Assembly (NCBI GenBank): GCA_041395725.1 | Contig: JAWKZW010000001.1 | Span: forward strand, 3,602,501-3,666,500 | Length of the DNA: 64,000 nt | Direction of reading: 5' to 3' | Source: Gammaproteobacteria bacterium | GTDB lineage: Bacteria > Pseudomonadota > Gammaproteobacteria > Pseudomonadales > Pseudohongiellaceae | In this document: in pieces, positions 17,498 to 26,397 of the stretch | Layout of the letters: each line of letters starts with the position of its first letter | Numbering within the stretch: position 1 is the first letter of the stretch | The notes under the pieces: model-generated | What the model was told of the DNA's origin: nothing | The model's input: the letters and a program-made list of their open reading frames with translations, nothing else | Database searches by the model: none | Position numbers and translations under genes: made by a program

Positions 17498-20092
17498 TCA
17501 GGCCATAACCTGTATGTTGGTCACGGGAATGTTCTTAGCCTGTTCAGCTGCCTTCATGTAATCCGCAATCTCGTTGAAATTAAGATAGCGGTAAATGTTG
17601 TCAGCCATGGTATCGATATCCTGCATGAAGGCCAGATACTCTTCCATGGTGGGTATTTTGCCTAATGCCGCGCAGACGGCAGCCAGTTCAGATGACGCCA
17701 GATAGACATTGGCACCCTGGCCGAGACGATTTGGAAAGTTCCTGGTCGAAGTGGAGACAACGGTCGAATTGGGCGCTACGCGCGCCTGATTACCCATGCA
17801 CAGAGAGCAGCCCGGCATTTCGGTCCGTGCCCCTGAGACGCCGAAGATATTGTAGATACCTTCCTCCGTAAGCTGGTGCTCGTCCATCCGGGTTGGGGGC
17901 GCAACCCACAGGCGCGTTGGCAAACCTCCCTCTACCTGTTTAAGGACTTCACTGGCGGCCCGGAAGTGCCCGATATTGGTCATACAGGAGCCGATGAAAA
18001 CTTCATCGATGCTGGTGCCCTGTACTTCCGAAAGGGGTTTTACATCATCCGGGTCGTTGGGGCAGGCCAGCAGCGGCTCCTTGATTTCATTGAGATTGAT
18101 TTCGATCACTTTGAAGTACTCTGCATCGGGATCCGGCTCGAGCAGCTGCGGGTTCTCAAGCCACTCTTCCATAGCCTGGGCCCGTCGCTCTAATGTTCTC
18201 GCGTCCTGGTAGCCCTGGGAGATCATCCAGCGCAGCAGAGTGATGTTGGACTTGAAGTACTCGATGATCGGTTCTTTGTTGAGCCTGATAGTACAGCCAC
18301 CAGCCGAACGTTCGGCGGACGCATCCGAAATTTCAAAGGCCTGTTCAACCTTGAGATCCGGTAAGCCTTCGATTTCCAGTATCCGTCCGGAAAAAATATT
18401 CTTCTTACCTTTTTTAGCGATAGTAAGGTCGCCTGATTGCAGAGCTGCATAGGGGATAGCGTTAACCAGGTCGCGCAGGGTAATCCCCGGCTGCATTTCA
18501 CCCTTGAAACGAACCAGCACGGATTCGGGCATATCCAGTGGCATCACACCGGTAGCGGCGGCAAAGGCCACCAGGCCAGAACCCGCCGGGAACGAGATGC
18601 CAATAGGAAAACGGGTGTGTGAGTCACCGCCGGTCCCGACGGTATCCGGCAACAGCATGCGGTTGAGCCAGGAATGGATAATGCCATCTCCCGGTCGAAG
18701 CGAGACACCGCCACGGGTATGAATGAAATCTGGCAGGGTGTGCTGAGTCTCGATATCCACCGGCTTCGGGTAGGCCGCCGTATGGCAGAAGGATTGCATT
18801 ACCAGATCGGCAGAAAAGCCCAGGCAGGCAAGATCTTTCAGCTCGTCCCGGGTCATGGGGCCGGTGGTGTCCTGGCTGCCCACGGTAGTCATGCGGGGTT
18901 CGCAGTAACTGCCAGGCCGAACGCCATCGACGCCGCAGGCACGGCCGACCATTTTCTGGGCCAGGGTAAAGCCCTTGCTGGATTCTTCGCCGCTGATCGG
19001 CACCCGGAAGACAGCCGATGGCGGCAGCCCGAGACTCTCCCTGGCCCGCTGGGTCAGACCGCGGCCGATAATAAGAGGGATTCGGCCTCCGGCGCGTACT
19101 TCGTCGAGCAGTACATCTGTTTTAAGGGAAAATTCGGCCAGCAGTTCATCGCTGTCGTGGCGTGTAACCCGGCCGTCATAAACGTGGATGTCGATGATGT
19201 CACCGGTATTCAGATTATCAACGTCACACTCAAAGGGCAGGGCGCCGGCGTCTTCCATGGTGTTGAAGAAGATCGGCGCGATCTTGTTGGCGATACAGAC
19301 GCCGCCTGCCCGCTTGTTGGGGACATGGGGAATGTCATCGCCGATGTACCAGAGCACCGAATTGGTGGCTGATTTGCGGGAGGAGCCCGTGCCCATCACG
19401 TCCCCTACCAGAGCCACCGGGAAGCCGGTTTCTTTCAGCGCATTGATCTGCTGTTCGGCATCGGTCACGCCCTCCCGGGGATTCTTGTACATGGCCTTGG
19501 CGTGCAGCGGAATATCGGGTCTGGACCAGGCGTCCTGCGCTGGAGACAGGTCATCGGTATTCGTTTCGCCAGGCACTTTGTAAACCGCCACAGTGATGAT
19601 TGCCGGCAGCTCTTTGCGGTCGGTAAACCACTGTGCATCCGCCCAGCTTTGCATGACCCGCCTGGCATTGGCATTGCCGGCTTTGGCTTTGGCGTCCACA
19701 TCGTGGAACGCATCGAACATCAACAGTGTATGGCAAAGCTCGTCCGCCGCCAGGGCACCCAGTTCCTCATCCTCCAACAGTTCCACCAGGGTCGCGATGT
19801 TGTAACCCCCAACCATGGTGCCGAGCAGCTTGATAGCCTGTTTTCTGTCGATCAGCGGGGAGGACGCATCGCCTTTTGCCAGGGCGGTCAGGAAGCCGGC
19901 TTTCACATAGGCTGCCTCATCGACGCCGGGTGGTACCCGGTTGCTGATCAGGTCAAGGATAAACTCCTCATCCCCGGCGGGCGGGCTTTTGAGGAGCTCT
20001 ATCAGTCCGGCGACCTGCTCGGCATTGAGGGGTTTGGGAACGATACCTTGTTCGGCACGTTCGGCGACATGTTGTCTGTAGGCTTCTAGCAC
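17498..20092 (-). CDS. acnB: Aconitate hydratase B
   Basis: AcnB interconverts citrate and isocitrate in the TCA cycle using a [4Fe-4S] cluster, and in its apo form binds mRNA in some bacteria. The 864-residue protein has the AcnB order: N-terminal HEAT-like domain (1-160), swivel domain (about 165-380) and catalytic domains. Cluster cysteines are in GSCMTNIGHF and PGCSLCMGN. Length equals that of E. coli AcnB. The final residues are NIPVTNIQVMA. The gene is divergent from the DUF1289 gene across about 300 bp. Confidence 0.97.
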   Translation of the reverse strand: MLEAYRQHVAERAEQGIVPKPLNAEQVAGLIELLKSPPAGDEEFILDLISNRVPPGVDEAAYVKAGFLTALAKGDASSPLIDRKQAIKLLGTMVGGYNIATLVELLEDEELGALAADELCHTLLMFDAFHDVDAKAKAGNANARRVMQSWADAQWFTDRKELPAIITVAVYKVPGETNTDDLSPAQDAWSRPDIPLHAKAMYKNPREGVTDAEQQINALKETGFPVALVGDVMGTGSSRKSATNSVLWYIGDDIPHVPNKRAGGVCIANKIAPIFFNTMEDAGALPFECDVDNLNTGDIIDIHVYDGRVTRHDSDELLAEFSLKTDVLLDEVRAGGRIPLIIGRGLTQRARESLGLPPSAVFRVPISGEESSKGFTLAQKMVGRACGVDGVRPGSYCEPRMTTVGSQDTTGPMTRDELKDLACLGFSADLVMQSFCHTAAYPKPVDIETQHTLPDFIHTRGGVSLRPGDGIIHSWLNRMLLPDTVGTGGDSHTRFPIGISFPAGSGLVAFAAATGVMPLDMPESVLVRFKGEMQPGITLRDLVNAIPYAALQSGDLTIAKKGKKNIFSGRILEIEGLPDLKVEQAFEISDASAERSAGGCTIRLNKEPIIEYFKSNITLLRWMISQGYQDARTLERRAQAMEEWLENPQLLEPDPDAEYFKVIEINLNEIKEPLLACPNDPDDVKPLSEVQGTSIDEVFIGSCMTNIGHFRAASEVLKQVEGGLPTRLWVAPPTRMDEHQLTEEGIYNIFGVSGARTEMPGCSLCMGNQARVAPNSTVVSTSTRNFPNRLGQGANVYLASSELAAVCAALGKIPTMEEYLAFMQDIDTMADNIYRYLNFNEIADYMKAAEQAKNIPVTNIQVMA

Positions 20093-20260
20093 TGAAATTT
20101 CCTCGAATAGTGGACAAGCTTGAGTGATTCTATGGCGCAGCTGATGAGTTTCAGAGCCACCGCTGTCGGAGCAGAAACAAGACGCTGGCGGAGGATAAAA
20201 TGACGGCTAGCTGAGGAGGCATCAGAGCGGCGCCATGCCGACTAAACCGGCCGGAATTTT

Positions 20261-20286
20261 ACTGGATTTGAGGTAATAAATCCAGT
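20261..20286 (+). other. Hairpin in the DUF1289 gene leader
   Basis: ACTGGATTT at 20261-20269 pairs perfectly with AAATCCAGT at 20278-20286 over an 8-nt loop. It lies in the 306-bp acnB/DUF1289 divergent interval, where I see no other defined signal. Confidence 0.35.
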
Positions 20287-20398
20287 TGAGGCCACACCGC
20301 GTAAGCTGAGCGGAGGCAATCCGGCCAGCCGGTGCCGGTTGTTAAAGTTCCTGCACCCAGTTACGATTTCCAGATTGAGCATAAAGTCGCCAGGTCTT

Positions 20399-20866
20399 AT
20401 GAAAAAAATACGTACTCCCTGTATAGGTATCTGTTCCACGACATCAGTCGGTGACCCCATCTGCCGGGGTTGCAAGCGCTATGCTTTCGAGGTTATCAAT
20501 TGGAATGCCTACAGTGACGAGGAAAAACTGGCGGTGCTGGGGCGGGTCGAGAAGCTCAATGTGCAGATTATCGAAAACCGGCTGGAACTGATCTCTGAGG
20601 AGCGGCTCAGACAGGGGTTGAGAAATCAGCGGGTTCCCTTCGACGACAGTCTCTCGCCCTATTGCTGGGTTCATAACCTGTTGAAGCGTGCCCCCGCCCA
20701 CCTGCTGTCACTGGAGGAATTCGGGCTCAGAACCCGCCCGGAATACAGTCACTTCAGCCTGCAGGAGCTCAGTGAGCAGATCGACCGGGAAATCCTGATT
20801 CTATGCGAAGCTCACTTTACCCGCTATCTGGCCGATTCCCGCTGGCAGTCTCTCGACTGCAATTGA
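20399..20866 (+). CDS. DUF1289 domain-containing protein
   Basis: This 155-residue protein opens with the DUF1289 signature PCIGICS…CRGCKR, four cysteines that probably bind an Fe-S cluster or zinc, and then WNAYSDEEKLAVL. The part after residue 60 is an extra, mostly helical, charged region beyond the core domain, with WVHNLLKRAPAHLLSLEEFG. Function is unknown. I chose ATG 20399 because the signature begins right after it; the longer frame from 20339 adds residues foreign to the family. It converges on lpxH. Confidence 0.82.
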   Translation: MKKIRTPCIGICSTTSVGDPICRGCKRYAFEVINWNAYSDEEKLAVLGRVEKLNVQIIENRLELISEERLRQGLRNQRVPFDDSLSPYCWVHNLLKRAPAHLLSLEEFGLRTRPEYSHFSLQELSEQIDREILILCEAHFTRYLADSRWQSLDCN

Positions 20867-20895
20867 ACGCAGCAGTGGGAAAGCCAGTTTGAAGT

Positions 20896-21615
20896 TCAGT
20901 TCCTGGTAAGGGGAAACTGGTGCAGTGACACGTCGCCCTGAGGGCCGATCTCACCGTACCAGCCCACTTTATCCCAATCACCGAGCACCACACGCTGACT
21001 CTGTGGGCCGCAGTCGTGCACCGCGGGTCGATGGGTGTGACCATGAATAATGACGTCGACCTTTAACGCCTGGAACAGATCAGTGACGGCTGCTGGTGTA
21101 ACATCCATGATCTCCGCGGCAGTGCTGGAAGTTGTCTGTTGGCTTTGCTGTCGCGCCTGGCGGGCGAACGCCTGACGCTGAGCCAGTGGCTGGGCCAGAA
21201 ACTGCTGCTGCCAGGCGGGGTCTCTTACCAGCTTGCGGAATTGCAGGTATTCGGTGTCCCGGGTGCAGAGTACGTCGCCGTGAAGTAGTGCGATGCGTCT
21301 GTTTCCGACCGTCAGAACTGCCGGTTCAGTCAGGAGCGAGGCGCCGCAGCGGCTGGCATAATCAGCTCCCAACAGAAAATCCCGGTTGCCGTGCATGATG
21401 AACAATTCCACGCCCTGACTGGTCAGGCGCCGAAATTCCGCGGCGACCCGTTCCGCCAAGGGGTCGCTGGTATCGTCCCCCAGCCATACTTCGAACAGGT
21501 CTCCGAGGATGTAGAGGCGCGGTGCGCTGACGGCCTTGTGGCGGAGGAAGCCGACCAGTGCGTCACTGATATCGGGACGGCCGGCTTCAAGGTGCAGGTC
21601 TGAGATTAGCAGCAA
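20896..21615 (-). CDS. lpxH: UDP-2,3-diacylglucosamine diphosphatase
   Basis: LpxH hydrolyses UDP-2,3-diacylglucosamine to lipid X and UMP, an essential step of lipid A synthesis at the inner membrane. The calcineurin-type metal ligands are all visible: SDLHL near the N terminus, GDLFEVWLGDD, HGNRDFLLG and GHTHRPAVH. The 239-residue length is normal. The gene lies 18 bp downstream of ppiB on the same strand, the order I remember from Pseudomonas, so the two are probably co-transcribed. Confidence 0.96.
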   Translation of the reverse strand: MLLISDLHLEAGRPDISDALVGFLRHKAVSAPRLYILGDLFEVWLGDDTSDPLAERVAAEFRRLTSQGVELFIMHGNRDFLLGADYASRCGASLLTEPAVLTVGNRRIALLHGDVLCTRDTEYLQFRKLVRDPAWQQQFLAQPLAQRQAFARQARQQSQQTTSSTAAEIMDVTPAAVTDLFQALKVDVIIHGHTHRPAVHDCGPQSQRVVLGDWDKVGWYGEIGPQGDVSLHQFPLTRN

Positions 21616-21633
21616 GGTAGTGTCCGTGATTGC

Positions 21634-22137
21634 TTACGTGTCAGCTTCAACAACCCGGGCCGATTCGATGATCACGTCTTCAACGGGGACATCCTGGTGA
21701 CCCATGGTGCTGCCGGTCTGGCATTGTCTGATTTTATCGACCACATCCATACCTTCGACAACTTTGCCAAAAACGGCGTAGCCCCAGCCCTGGGGTGATT
21801 TGTCGCGATGATTCAGGAAATCGTTGTCGTTGATGTTGATAAAAAACTGGGCCGTTGCCGAGTGTGGATCCATAGTGCGGGCCATGGCGATGGTGCCAAC
21901 CTTGTTGGTCAGGCCGTTGTCTGCCTCGTTCTCAATCGTGCTGTTGGTCGCTTTCTGCTTCATGCCCGGCTCGAACCCACCGCCCTGGATCATGAAGTTA
22001 TCGATCACCCGGTGGAAAATCGTGCCATCGTAGAAGCCGGCTTCAACGTAATCCTGGAAGTTCCGGGCTGAAACGGGTGCCCGCTCAAAATCAATTTCCA
22101 GGATCAGAGTCCCGAGACTGGTTTTCATTTCAATCAT
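21634..22137 (-). CDS. ppiB: Peptidyl-prolyl cis-trans isomerase B (cyclophilin)
   Basis: A 167-residue cytosolic cyclophilin without a signal peptide. The family landmarks FHRVIDNFMIQGG (catalytic Arg), the active-site Gln and Phe of SATAQFFINI, and GYAVFGKVVEGMDVVD are intact. The start at 22137 (MIEMKTS) is preceded by AGGA at good distance; an upstream in-frame ATG at 22161 adds only eight non-family residues. It is divergent from glnS and upstream of lpxH. Confidence 0.95.
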   Translation of the reverse strand: MIEMKTSLGTLILEIDFERAPVSARNFQDYVEAGFYDGTIFHRVIDNFMIQGGGFEPGMKQKATNSTIENEADNGLTNKVGTIAMARTMDPHSATAQFFININDNDFLNHRDKSPQGWGYAVFGKVVEGMDVVDKIRQCQTGSTMGHQDVPVEDVIIESARVVEADT

Positions 22138-22229
22138 GCTTATTCCTGCCTGACAGCCCACGTGATGGTGGGAAAGTTACGGAATCCTTCGGGCAATCGG
22201 CGGATCTGCAAAAACTGCTGATCCTGGCC

Positions 22230-22258
22230 TTATAGGAAGTGTGGGAAGAGGCTATAAT
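22230..22258 (+). promoter_or_regulatory. Candidate glnS promoter
   Basis: A perfect -10 TATAAT at 22253-22258 has a weak -35 TTATAG at 22230-22235, spaced 17 bp. Transcription would begin near 22265, 30 bp before the ATG at 22295. Confidence 0.55.
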
Positions 22259-22294
22259 ACGTTTTTTGAACATCATGAGGAAGTACAAGTCCAC

Positions 22295-24064
22295 ATGGCT
22301 TCGTCCGAATCCGGCAACAAAACCCAAGACTCCCAGCTCCCCTCGAAAAGCCCGAAATCGCCGTCCAATTTCATCAGGCACTTGATCGAGCATGATCTTT
22401 CATCCGGCAAGTACGGAGGGAGAGTGCATACCCGTTTCCCGCCGGAGCCCAACGGCTATCTGCATATCGGGCATGCCAAGTCTATCTGTCTTAATTTTTC
22501 GCTGGCCGAAGAATACGGCGGCCACTGCAATCTGCGCTTCGATGATACGAATCCCGCCAAGGAAAGTCAGGAGTACGTGGATGCGATCAAGGAAAATATT
22601 CTCTGGCTGGGCTTTCAATGGCATGGTGAGGTGCGCTACGCCTCGAATTACTTTGAAAAGCTGTACCAGTTCGCCCTGCAGTTGATCGGGTCCGGTAAGG
22701 CCTACGTCTGCAGCCTGAGCCCACATCAGGCGCGAGAATATCGTGGGACATTGACTGAACCTGGTCGTGACAGCCCGGATCGTGATCGTGCGGTAGAGGA
22801 AAACCTGGCCCTGTTCGAGCGGATGCGACAGGGCGAGTTTACCGATGGGGAGTACAGCCTGCGGGCCAGGATCGACATGGCGTCGCCGAATATCAACATG
22901 CGGGATCCGGTTCTGTACCGGATTCGTCATGTGACACATCATCAGACCGGGGACAAATGGTGCATCTACCCCACGTATGACTACACGCACTGCCTGTCCG
23001 ATGCCATCGAGGGGATAACCCACTCGCTATGCACGCTGGAGTTTGAAGACCATCGGCCTCTGTACAACTGGATTCTGCAGAATCTTGAGCTTGAGTCGAT
23101 CCGCAAGGCCAGCGACCTTGCCGACACGACAGGTGAGTATGTTCTTCCCGAGCAGACCGAATTCGCCAAGCTGCGTATCGATTACACCATGGGTGGTAAA
23201 CGCAACCTCAAGGACATGGTCGAGACCGGGGTTGTCAGTGGCTGGGACGATCCACGTATGAACACCCTGGCGGGCCTGCGTCGTCGCGGAGTGACAGCTG
23301 CGGCGATCCGGAATTTCTGCGAAATGGTAGGGGTTGCGCGTAGTGAAAGTGTTGTCGACCTGAGTATGTTTGAGCATTGCATCCGGGAGGATCTGGACAG
23401 AAACGCGCCGCGAGTCATGTGCGTCCTGGCACCTTTAAAGGTGACTCTGAGCAATGTGGACGAAAATCTGGAAACCATGCTCACCATGGCCAGCCATCCA
23501 AAGGATGAGGGAATGGGGAGCAGAGAAGTGCCCTTTACCAGAGAGATTTATATCGATCGAAGCGATTTTGAAGAGCAGCCCCCGCCTGGATTCAAACGTC
23601 TGACACCGGGTGGTGAGGTGCGGCTGCGTGGATCCTACGTCATCAGGTGTGATGAAGTGATAAAAAGCGAGAACGGCGAAATCACTGAGCTGGTCTGCTC
23701 GATTGATTCTGAGACGCTGGGCAGGAAGCCGGAGGGAAGGAAGGTCAAGGGTGTCATCCACTGGGTTTCGGCCAGTGCCGGTCTGCCGGTGAAGGTCAGA
23801 TTGTACGAGCGGCTGTTTCTGGTCGAAAACCCCGAGGATAAATCAGTTGAGGATTACCGGGATGGACTGAATCCGGAATCACTGACCGAGCTCGAAGGGT
23901 GCATTGTGGAACCATCGGTAATTTCTGCGCAAACCGATGCCGGTTTTCAGTTCGAGAGGGAAGGGTATTTCTGCCTTGATAAACTGGATTCGTTGGGTGA
24001 GGCCCTGGTTTTTAATCGGACCATTACCCTGCGTGACTCCTGGAGTTCTGGTGGCGGAGGGTAG
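22295..24064 (+). CDS. glnS: Glutaminyl-tRNA synthetase
   Basis: GlnS charges tRNA-Gln directly with glutamine. The class I signature is YLHIGHAKS near residue 55, preceded by the PPEPNG loop. The anticodon-binding beta-barrels fill the C-terminal half. Length (589) is somewhat above the 554 of E. coli because of an extra Ser/Lys-rich N-terminal tail. An oddity: where relatives have VMSKRK, this protein has TMGGKRN near residue 289, keeping the second Lys and the Arg but losing Met-Ser. An in-frame ATG at 22241 is excluded because it lies upstream of the -10 box. The stop overlaps the GTG at the start of the cysS frame. Confidence 0.95.
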   Translation: MASSESGNKTQDSQLPSKSPKSPSNFIRHLIEHDLSSGKYGGRVHTRFPPEPNGYLHIGHAKSICLNFSLAEEYGGHCNLRFDDTNPAKESQEYVDAIKENILWLGFQWHGEVRYASNYFEKLYQFALQLIGSGKAYVCSLSPHQAREYRGTLTEPGRDSPDRDRAVEENLALFERMRQGEFTDGEYSLRARIDMASPNINMRDPVLYRIRHVTHHQTGDKWCIYPTYDYTHCLSDAIEGITHSLCTLEFEDHRPLYNWILQNLELESIRKASDLADTTGEYVLPEQTEFAKLRIDYTMGGKRNLKDMVETGVVSGWDDPRMNTLAGLRRRGVTAAAIRNFCEMVGVARSESVVDLSMFEHCIREDLDRNAPRVMCVLAPLKVTLSNVDENLETMLTMASHPKDEGMGSREVPFTREIYIDRSDFEEQPPPGFKRLTPGGEVRLRGSYVIRCDEVIKSENGEITELVCSIDSETLGRKPEGRKVKGVIHWVSASAGLPVKVRLYERLFLVENPEDKSVEDYRDGLNPESLTELEGCIVEPSVISAQTDAGFQFEREGYFCLDKLDSLGEALVFNRTITLRDSWSSGGGG

Positions 24065-24072
24065 TGGTTTTG

Positions 24073-25476
24073 ATGCTGAAAAACGTGGAAATCAGGATTT
24101 ACAACACCCTGACTCAGCGCAAAGAGGTGCTGGAGCCTATTGATCCGGGCCGGCTGCGAATCTATGTCTGTGGTATCACTACCTATGACTACAGTCACCT
24201 GGGCCATGCCCGCATGCTGGTAGCCTTCGACGTTATCGTCCGCTACCTGCGGGCAAGGGGCTTTGAGGTGACTTACGTGCGCAATATTACCGATATCGAC
24301 GACAAGATCCTGCAGCGGGCAAGGGAGAACGGGGAGCTGTTTTCCGACCTGACCGCCCGCTTCATCAAGGCCATGCATGAAGATGAACGTGCCCTGGGAA
24401 TTTTGCCGCCGGATATCGAGCCTCGCGCCACAGAACATATTTCCGAAATCATTGCCATGATCGAGAAGCTCATCGAGCGAGAGAGTGCCTACCGGGCTCA
24501 TAACGGAGATGTGTATTTCGACGTTGATAGCTTCGCGTCCTACGGGGCATTGTCCAAGAAAAACCCGGAAGACCTCCTGGCCGGCGCCAGGGTGGAAGTG
24601 GGGGAGTTAAAGCGTGATCCGCGTGATTTTGCCCTCTGGAAAGCATCCGGGGACGGTGAGGTCGGGTGGGACTCCCCCTGGGGTTATGGGCGCCCGGGCT
24701 GGCATATCGAGTGCTCGGCCATGTCGAACAGCTGCCTGGGGGAGCATTTTGATATTCACGGGGGAGGTTCTGACCTGATGTTCCCGCATCACGAGAATGA
24801 AATCGCCCAGTCAGAAGCCGCCAACGGTCAGAAATTTGCCAACATCTGGATGCACAACGGGCCACTGCGGGTGGATGATGAGAAGATGTCCAAGTCACTG
24901 GGCAATTTTTTCACCATCCGGGAAGTGCTGAAAAATTACGATGCGGAGGTGGTCAGGTACCTGCTGATCTCAAGTCATTACCGCAGTCCGATCAATTATT
25001 CGGAACAGAATCTCAAGCAGGCCGCCAGCTCTCTGGAGCGGTTGTATTCGGCTTTGAAAGACATCGATACCAGCAGTGTGAAGTCCCTGGTAAATGGACG
25101 CTTTGAAAAAGCCTTCTATGCCGCGATGGATGACGATTTCAATACCGCAGAAGGTATCAAGGTGCTGTTCGACATCGCCAGAGAGATCAATCGTCGCAAG
25201 GATAATGATCCAGAACAGGCCGCTCAGCTTGCGGAGTTACTGATACGCCTCGGTGATGTGCTGGGAATCCTGCAGTCGCCGCCGGCTGAGTTTCTGCAGG
25301 GCAGCGTCTCTGCGGAGGTTGACCCAGCTTATATCGATTCCCTGCTGGACCAACGACGGCAGGCCAGAGCCTCCAAAGATTGGGGCAAAGCGGACGCTAT
25401 CCGGGACGAATTGAGTCGCTTGAACGTGGTGGTGGAGGACTCCGCTGACGGCAGCAGCTGGCGTATCGAGCGCTAA
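24073..25476 (+). CDS. cysS: Cysteinyl-tRNA synthetase
   Basis: CysS charges tRNA-Cys. The 467-residue class I enzyme shows the zinc ligands (YVCGIT, HIECSAMS, DLMFPHHENE), the HIGH motif as SHLGHAR and a full KMSKSLGN. A GGAGG at 24056-24060 is 12 bp before ATG 24073, which I prefer; GTG 24064, overlapping the glnS stop, is the alternative. It is co-transcribed with glnS. A separate promoter for the following tRNA genes starts 9 bp after its stop. Confidence 0.97.
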   Translation: MLKNVEIRIYNTLTQRKEVLEPIDPGRLRIYVCGITTYDYSHLGHARMLVAFDVIVRYLRARGFEVTYVRNITDIDDKILQRARENGELFSDLTARFIKAMHEDERALGILPPDIEPRATEHISEIIAMIEKLIERESAYRAHNGDVYFDVDSFASYGALSKKNPEDLLAGARVEVGELKRDPRDFALWKASGDGEVGWDSPWGYGRPGWHIECSAMSNSCLGEHFDIHGGGSDLMFPHHENEIAQSEAANGQKFANIWMHNGPLRVDDEKMSKSLGNFFTIREVLKNYDAEVVRYLLISSHYRSPINYSEQNLKQAASSLERLYSALKDIDTSSVKSLVNGRFEKAFYAAMDDDFNTAEGIKVLFDIAREINRRKDNDPEQAAQLAELLIRLGDVLGILQSPPAEFLQGSVSAEVDPAYIDSLLDQRRQARASKDWGKADAIRDELSRLNVVVEDSADGSSWRIER

Positions 25477-25484
25477 ATCAATCA

Positions 25485-25513
25485 TTGACTGTCCGGGGAC
25501 TCATGAGTATTAT
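25485..25513 (+). promoter_or_regulatory. Sigma-70 promoter for tRNA-Pro/tRNA-His
   Basis: TTGACT at 25485-25490 and TATTAT at 25508-25513, spaced 17 bp, lie 29 bp upstream of mature tRNA-Pro. Confidence 0.8.
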
Positions 25514-25542
25514 CCCTGCCTCCTGAAATTGATGTACCGAAT

Positions 25543-25619
25543 CGGGGTATAGCGCAGTCTGGTAGCGCGCTTGCTTTGGGAGCAAGATGTCGGGAGTTCA
25601 AATCTCTCTACCCCGACCA
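25543..25619 (+). tRNA. tRNA-Pro (anticodon UGG)
   Basis: A 77-nt cloverleaf with acceptor CGGGGTA pairing with TACCCCG, discriminator A and encoded CCA. The anticodon loop TTTGGGA carries UGG. Confidence 0.97.
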
Positions 25620-25635
25620 ATCAATTCTTCATACT

Positions 25636-25712
25636 GGTGACCGTAGCTCAGTTGGTAGAGCCCCGGACTGTGACTCCGGTTGTCGCGGGTTCGACCCCCG
25701 TCGGTCACCCCA
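25636..25712 (+). tRNA. tRNA-His (anticodon GUG)
   Basis: A 77-nt cloverleaf including the His-specific extra G at position -1 (25636), which pairs with C73; CCA is encoded. The anticodon loop CTGTGAC carries GUG. It lies 16 bp after tRNA-Pro, so both come from one transcript. Confidence 0.96.
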
Positions 25713-25801
25713 TTTCTTTTCTTCCCCGTCTATCGCCTGCTTGGCACTGTCTACTTACTGCGGTTAAGATGAGTCTCTCTGTTTAAAGGAGGGGATGTAA
25801 C

Positions 25802-26059
25802 ATGCCAGTTCCTGTGGACAAGATTAGCGTAGACTCAGGTGATAAGCGGGTTCCCACGGTAGATGGAAAGCGGGTCGTTTTCACCGAGATTAACGTGGGT
25901 GAAGCAACTGACAAGCAGGAGAAGGCGGGCGGTTTGATGATGCGCCTGCGCCGCAAACTTGCCCTGTTCCTGGCCGGGATGTACACCGGCATCGGTTGCA
26001 GCGGCGTGCCCCACTCCCACCACACCTACGGTCCTGATCGAGACAATCGGCCTTTATAG
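25802..26059 (+). CDS. Small hypothetical protein, 85 residues
   Basis: I do not recognise this protein. It is supported by a very strong Shine-Dalgarno sequence (AAGGAGG at 25786-25792, 9 bp from the ATG). Residues 1-40 are polar and charged. Residues 47-65 (RLRRKLALFLAGMYTGIGC) form a basic then hydrophobic segment ending in Cys, which could lie against or in the membrane. The tail is rich in His and Pro. It sits between tRNA-His and tRNA-Arg. A weak terminator-like stem (AGTCCC 26058-26060 on, pairing with GGGACT 26070-26075) follows the stop. Confidence 0.6.
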   Translation: MPVPVDKISVDSGDKRVPTVDGKRVVFTEINVGEATDKQEKAGGLMMRLRRKLALFLAGMYTGIGCSGVPHSHHTYGPDRDNRPL

Positions 26060-26091
26060 TCCCAACCCGGGGACTTTCGTGTAAAATACCG

Positions 26092-26260
26092 CGCTGCTCA
26101 AAAGAGACCTTGGCTCATCCGGGTGAGCCGGCGGGTTTTCAAAGCGAGAGCTTTGAGTGCCGGGCGAACGCCATCGAGCTGTGCTCGGTGGCTGGAACGG
26201 GCATCGGCCGATAAAAAGACGATGCGAAGAAAGAAAGGCGGGTTTTCCGCTAACTGAGTT
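26092..26260 (+). ncRNA. Candidate structured RNA or leader upstream of tRNA-Arg
   Basis: Five stem-loops follow in close succession. They are GGCTCA/TGAGCC (26112-26129), an 8-bp stem capped by a GAGA tetraloop (26138-26157) inside an outer CCGGC/GCCGG pair (26128-26163), a 9-bp stem GCCATCGAG/CTCGGTGGC (26170-26192), GCATCG/CGATGC (26201-26225) and GCGG/CCGC (26238-26250). TAAAAT at 26082-26087 could be its -10 box. No open frame spans it. I do not recognise the RNA family; it may be a tRNA leader or an independent small RNA. Confidence 0.45.
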
Positions 26261-26275
26261 TTAATTTTAAACACT

Positions 26276-26352
26276 GCGCCCGTAGCTCAACCGGATAGAG
26301 CATCGGCCTTCTAAGCCGAGGGTTACAGGTTCAAGTCCTGTCGGGCGTACCA
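26276..26352 (+). tRNA. tRNA-Arg (anticodon UCU)
   Basis: A 77-nt cloverleaf with acceptor GCGCCCG pairing with CGGGCGT (one G-U at the end), discriminator A and encoded CCA. The anticodon loop CTTCTAA carries UCU. Its 3' half is repeated in truncated form at 32443-32490, suggesting this gene is an integration site. Confidence 0.96.
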
Positions 26353-26364
26353 TATCCAGTAGGC

Positions 26365-26397
26365 TGCATCGTTAGTTGGTGCGAGATGCATCTTTTT
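26365..26397 (+). terminator. Candidate intrinsic terminator after tRNA-Arg
   Basis: TGCATC at 26365-26370 pairs with GATGCA at 26385-26390 and is followed directly by TCTTTTT. A second stem, CCCCCTT/AAGGGGG at 26427-26453, lies further on without a T-run. The rest of 26353-26624 shows no gene I can support. Confidence 0.55.
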
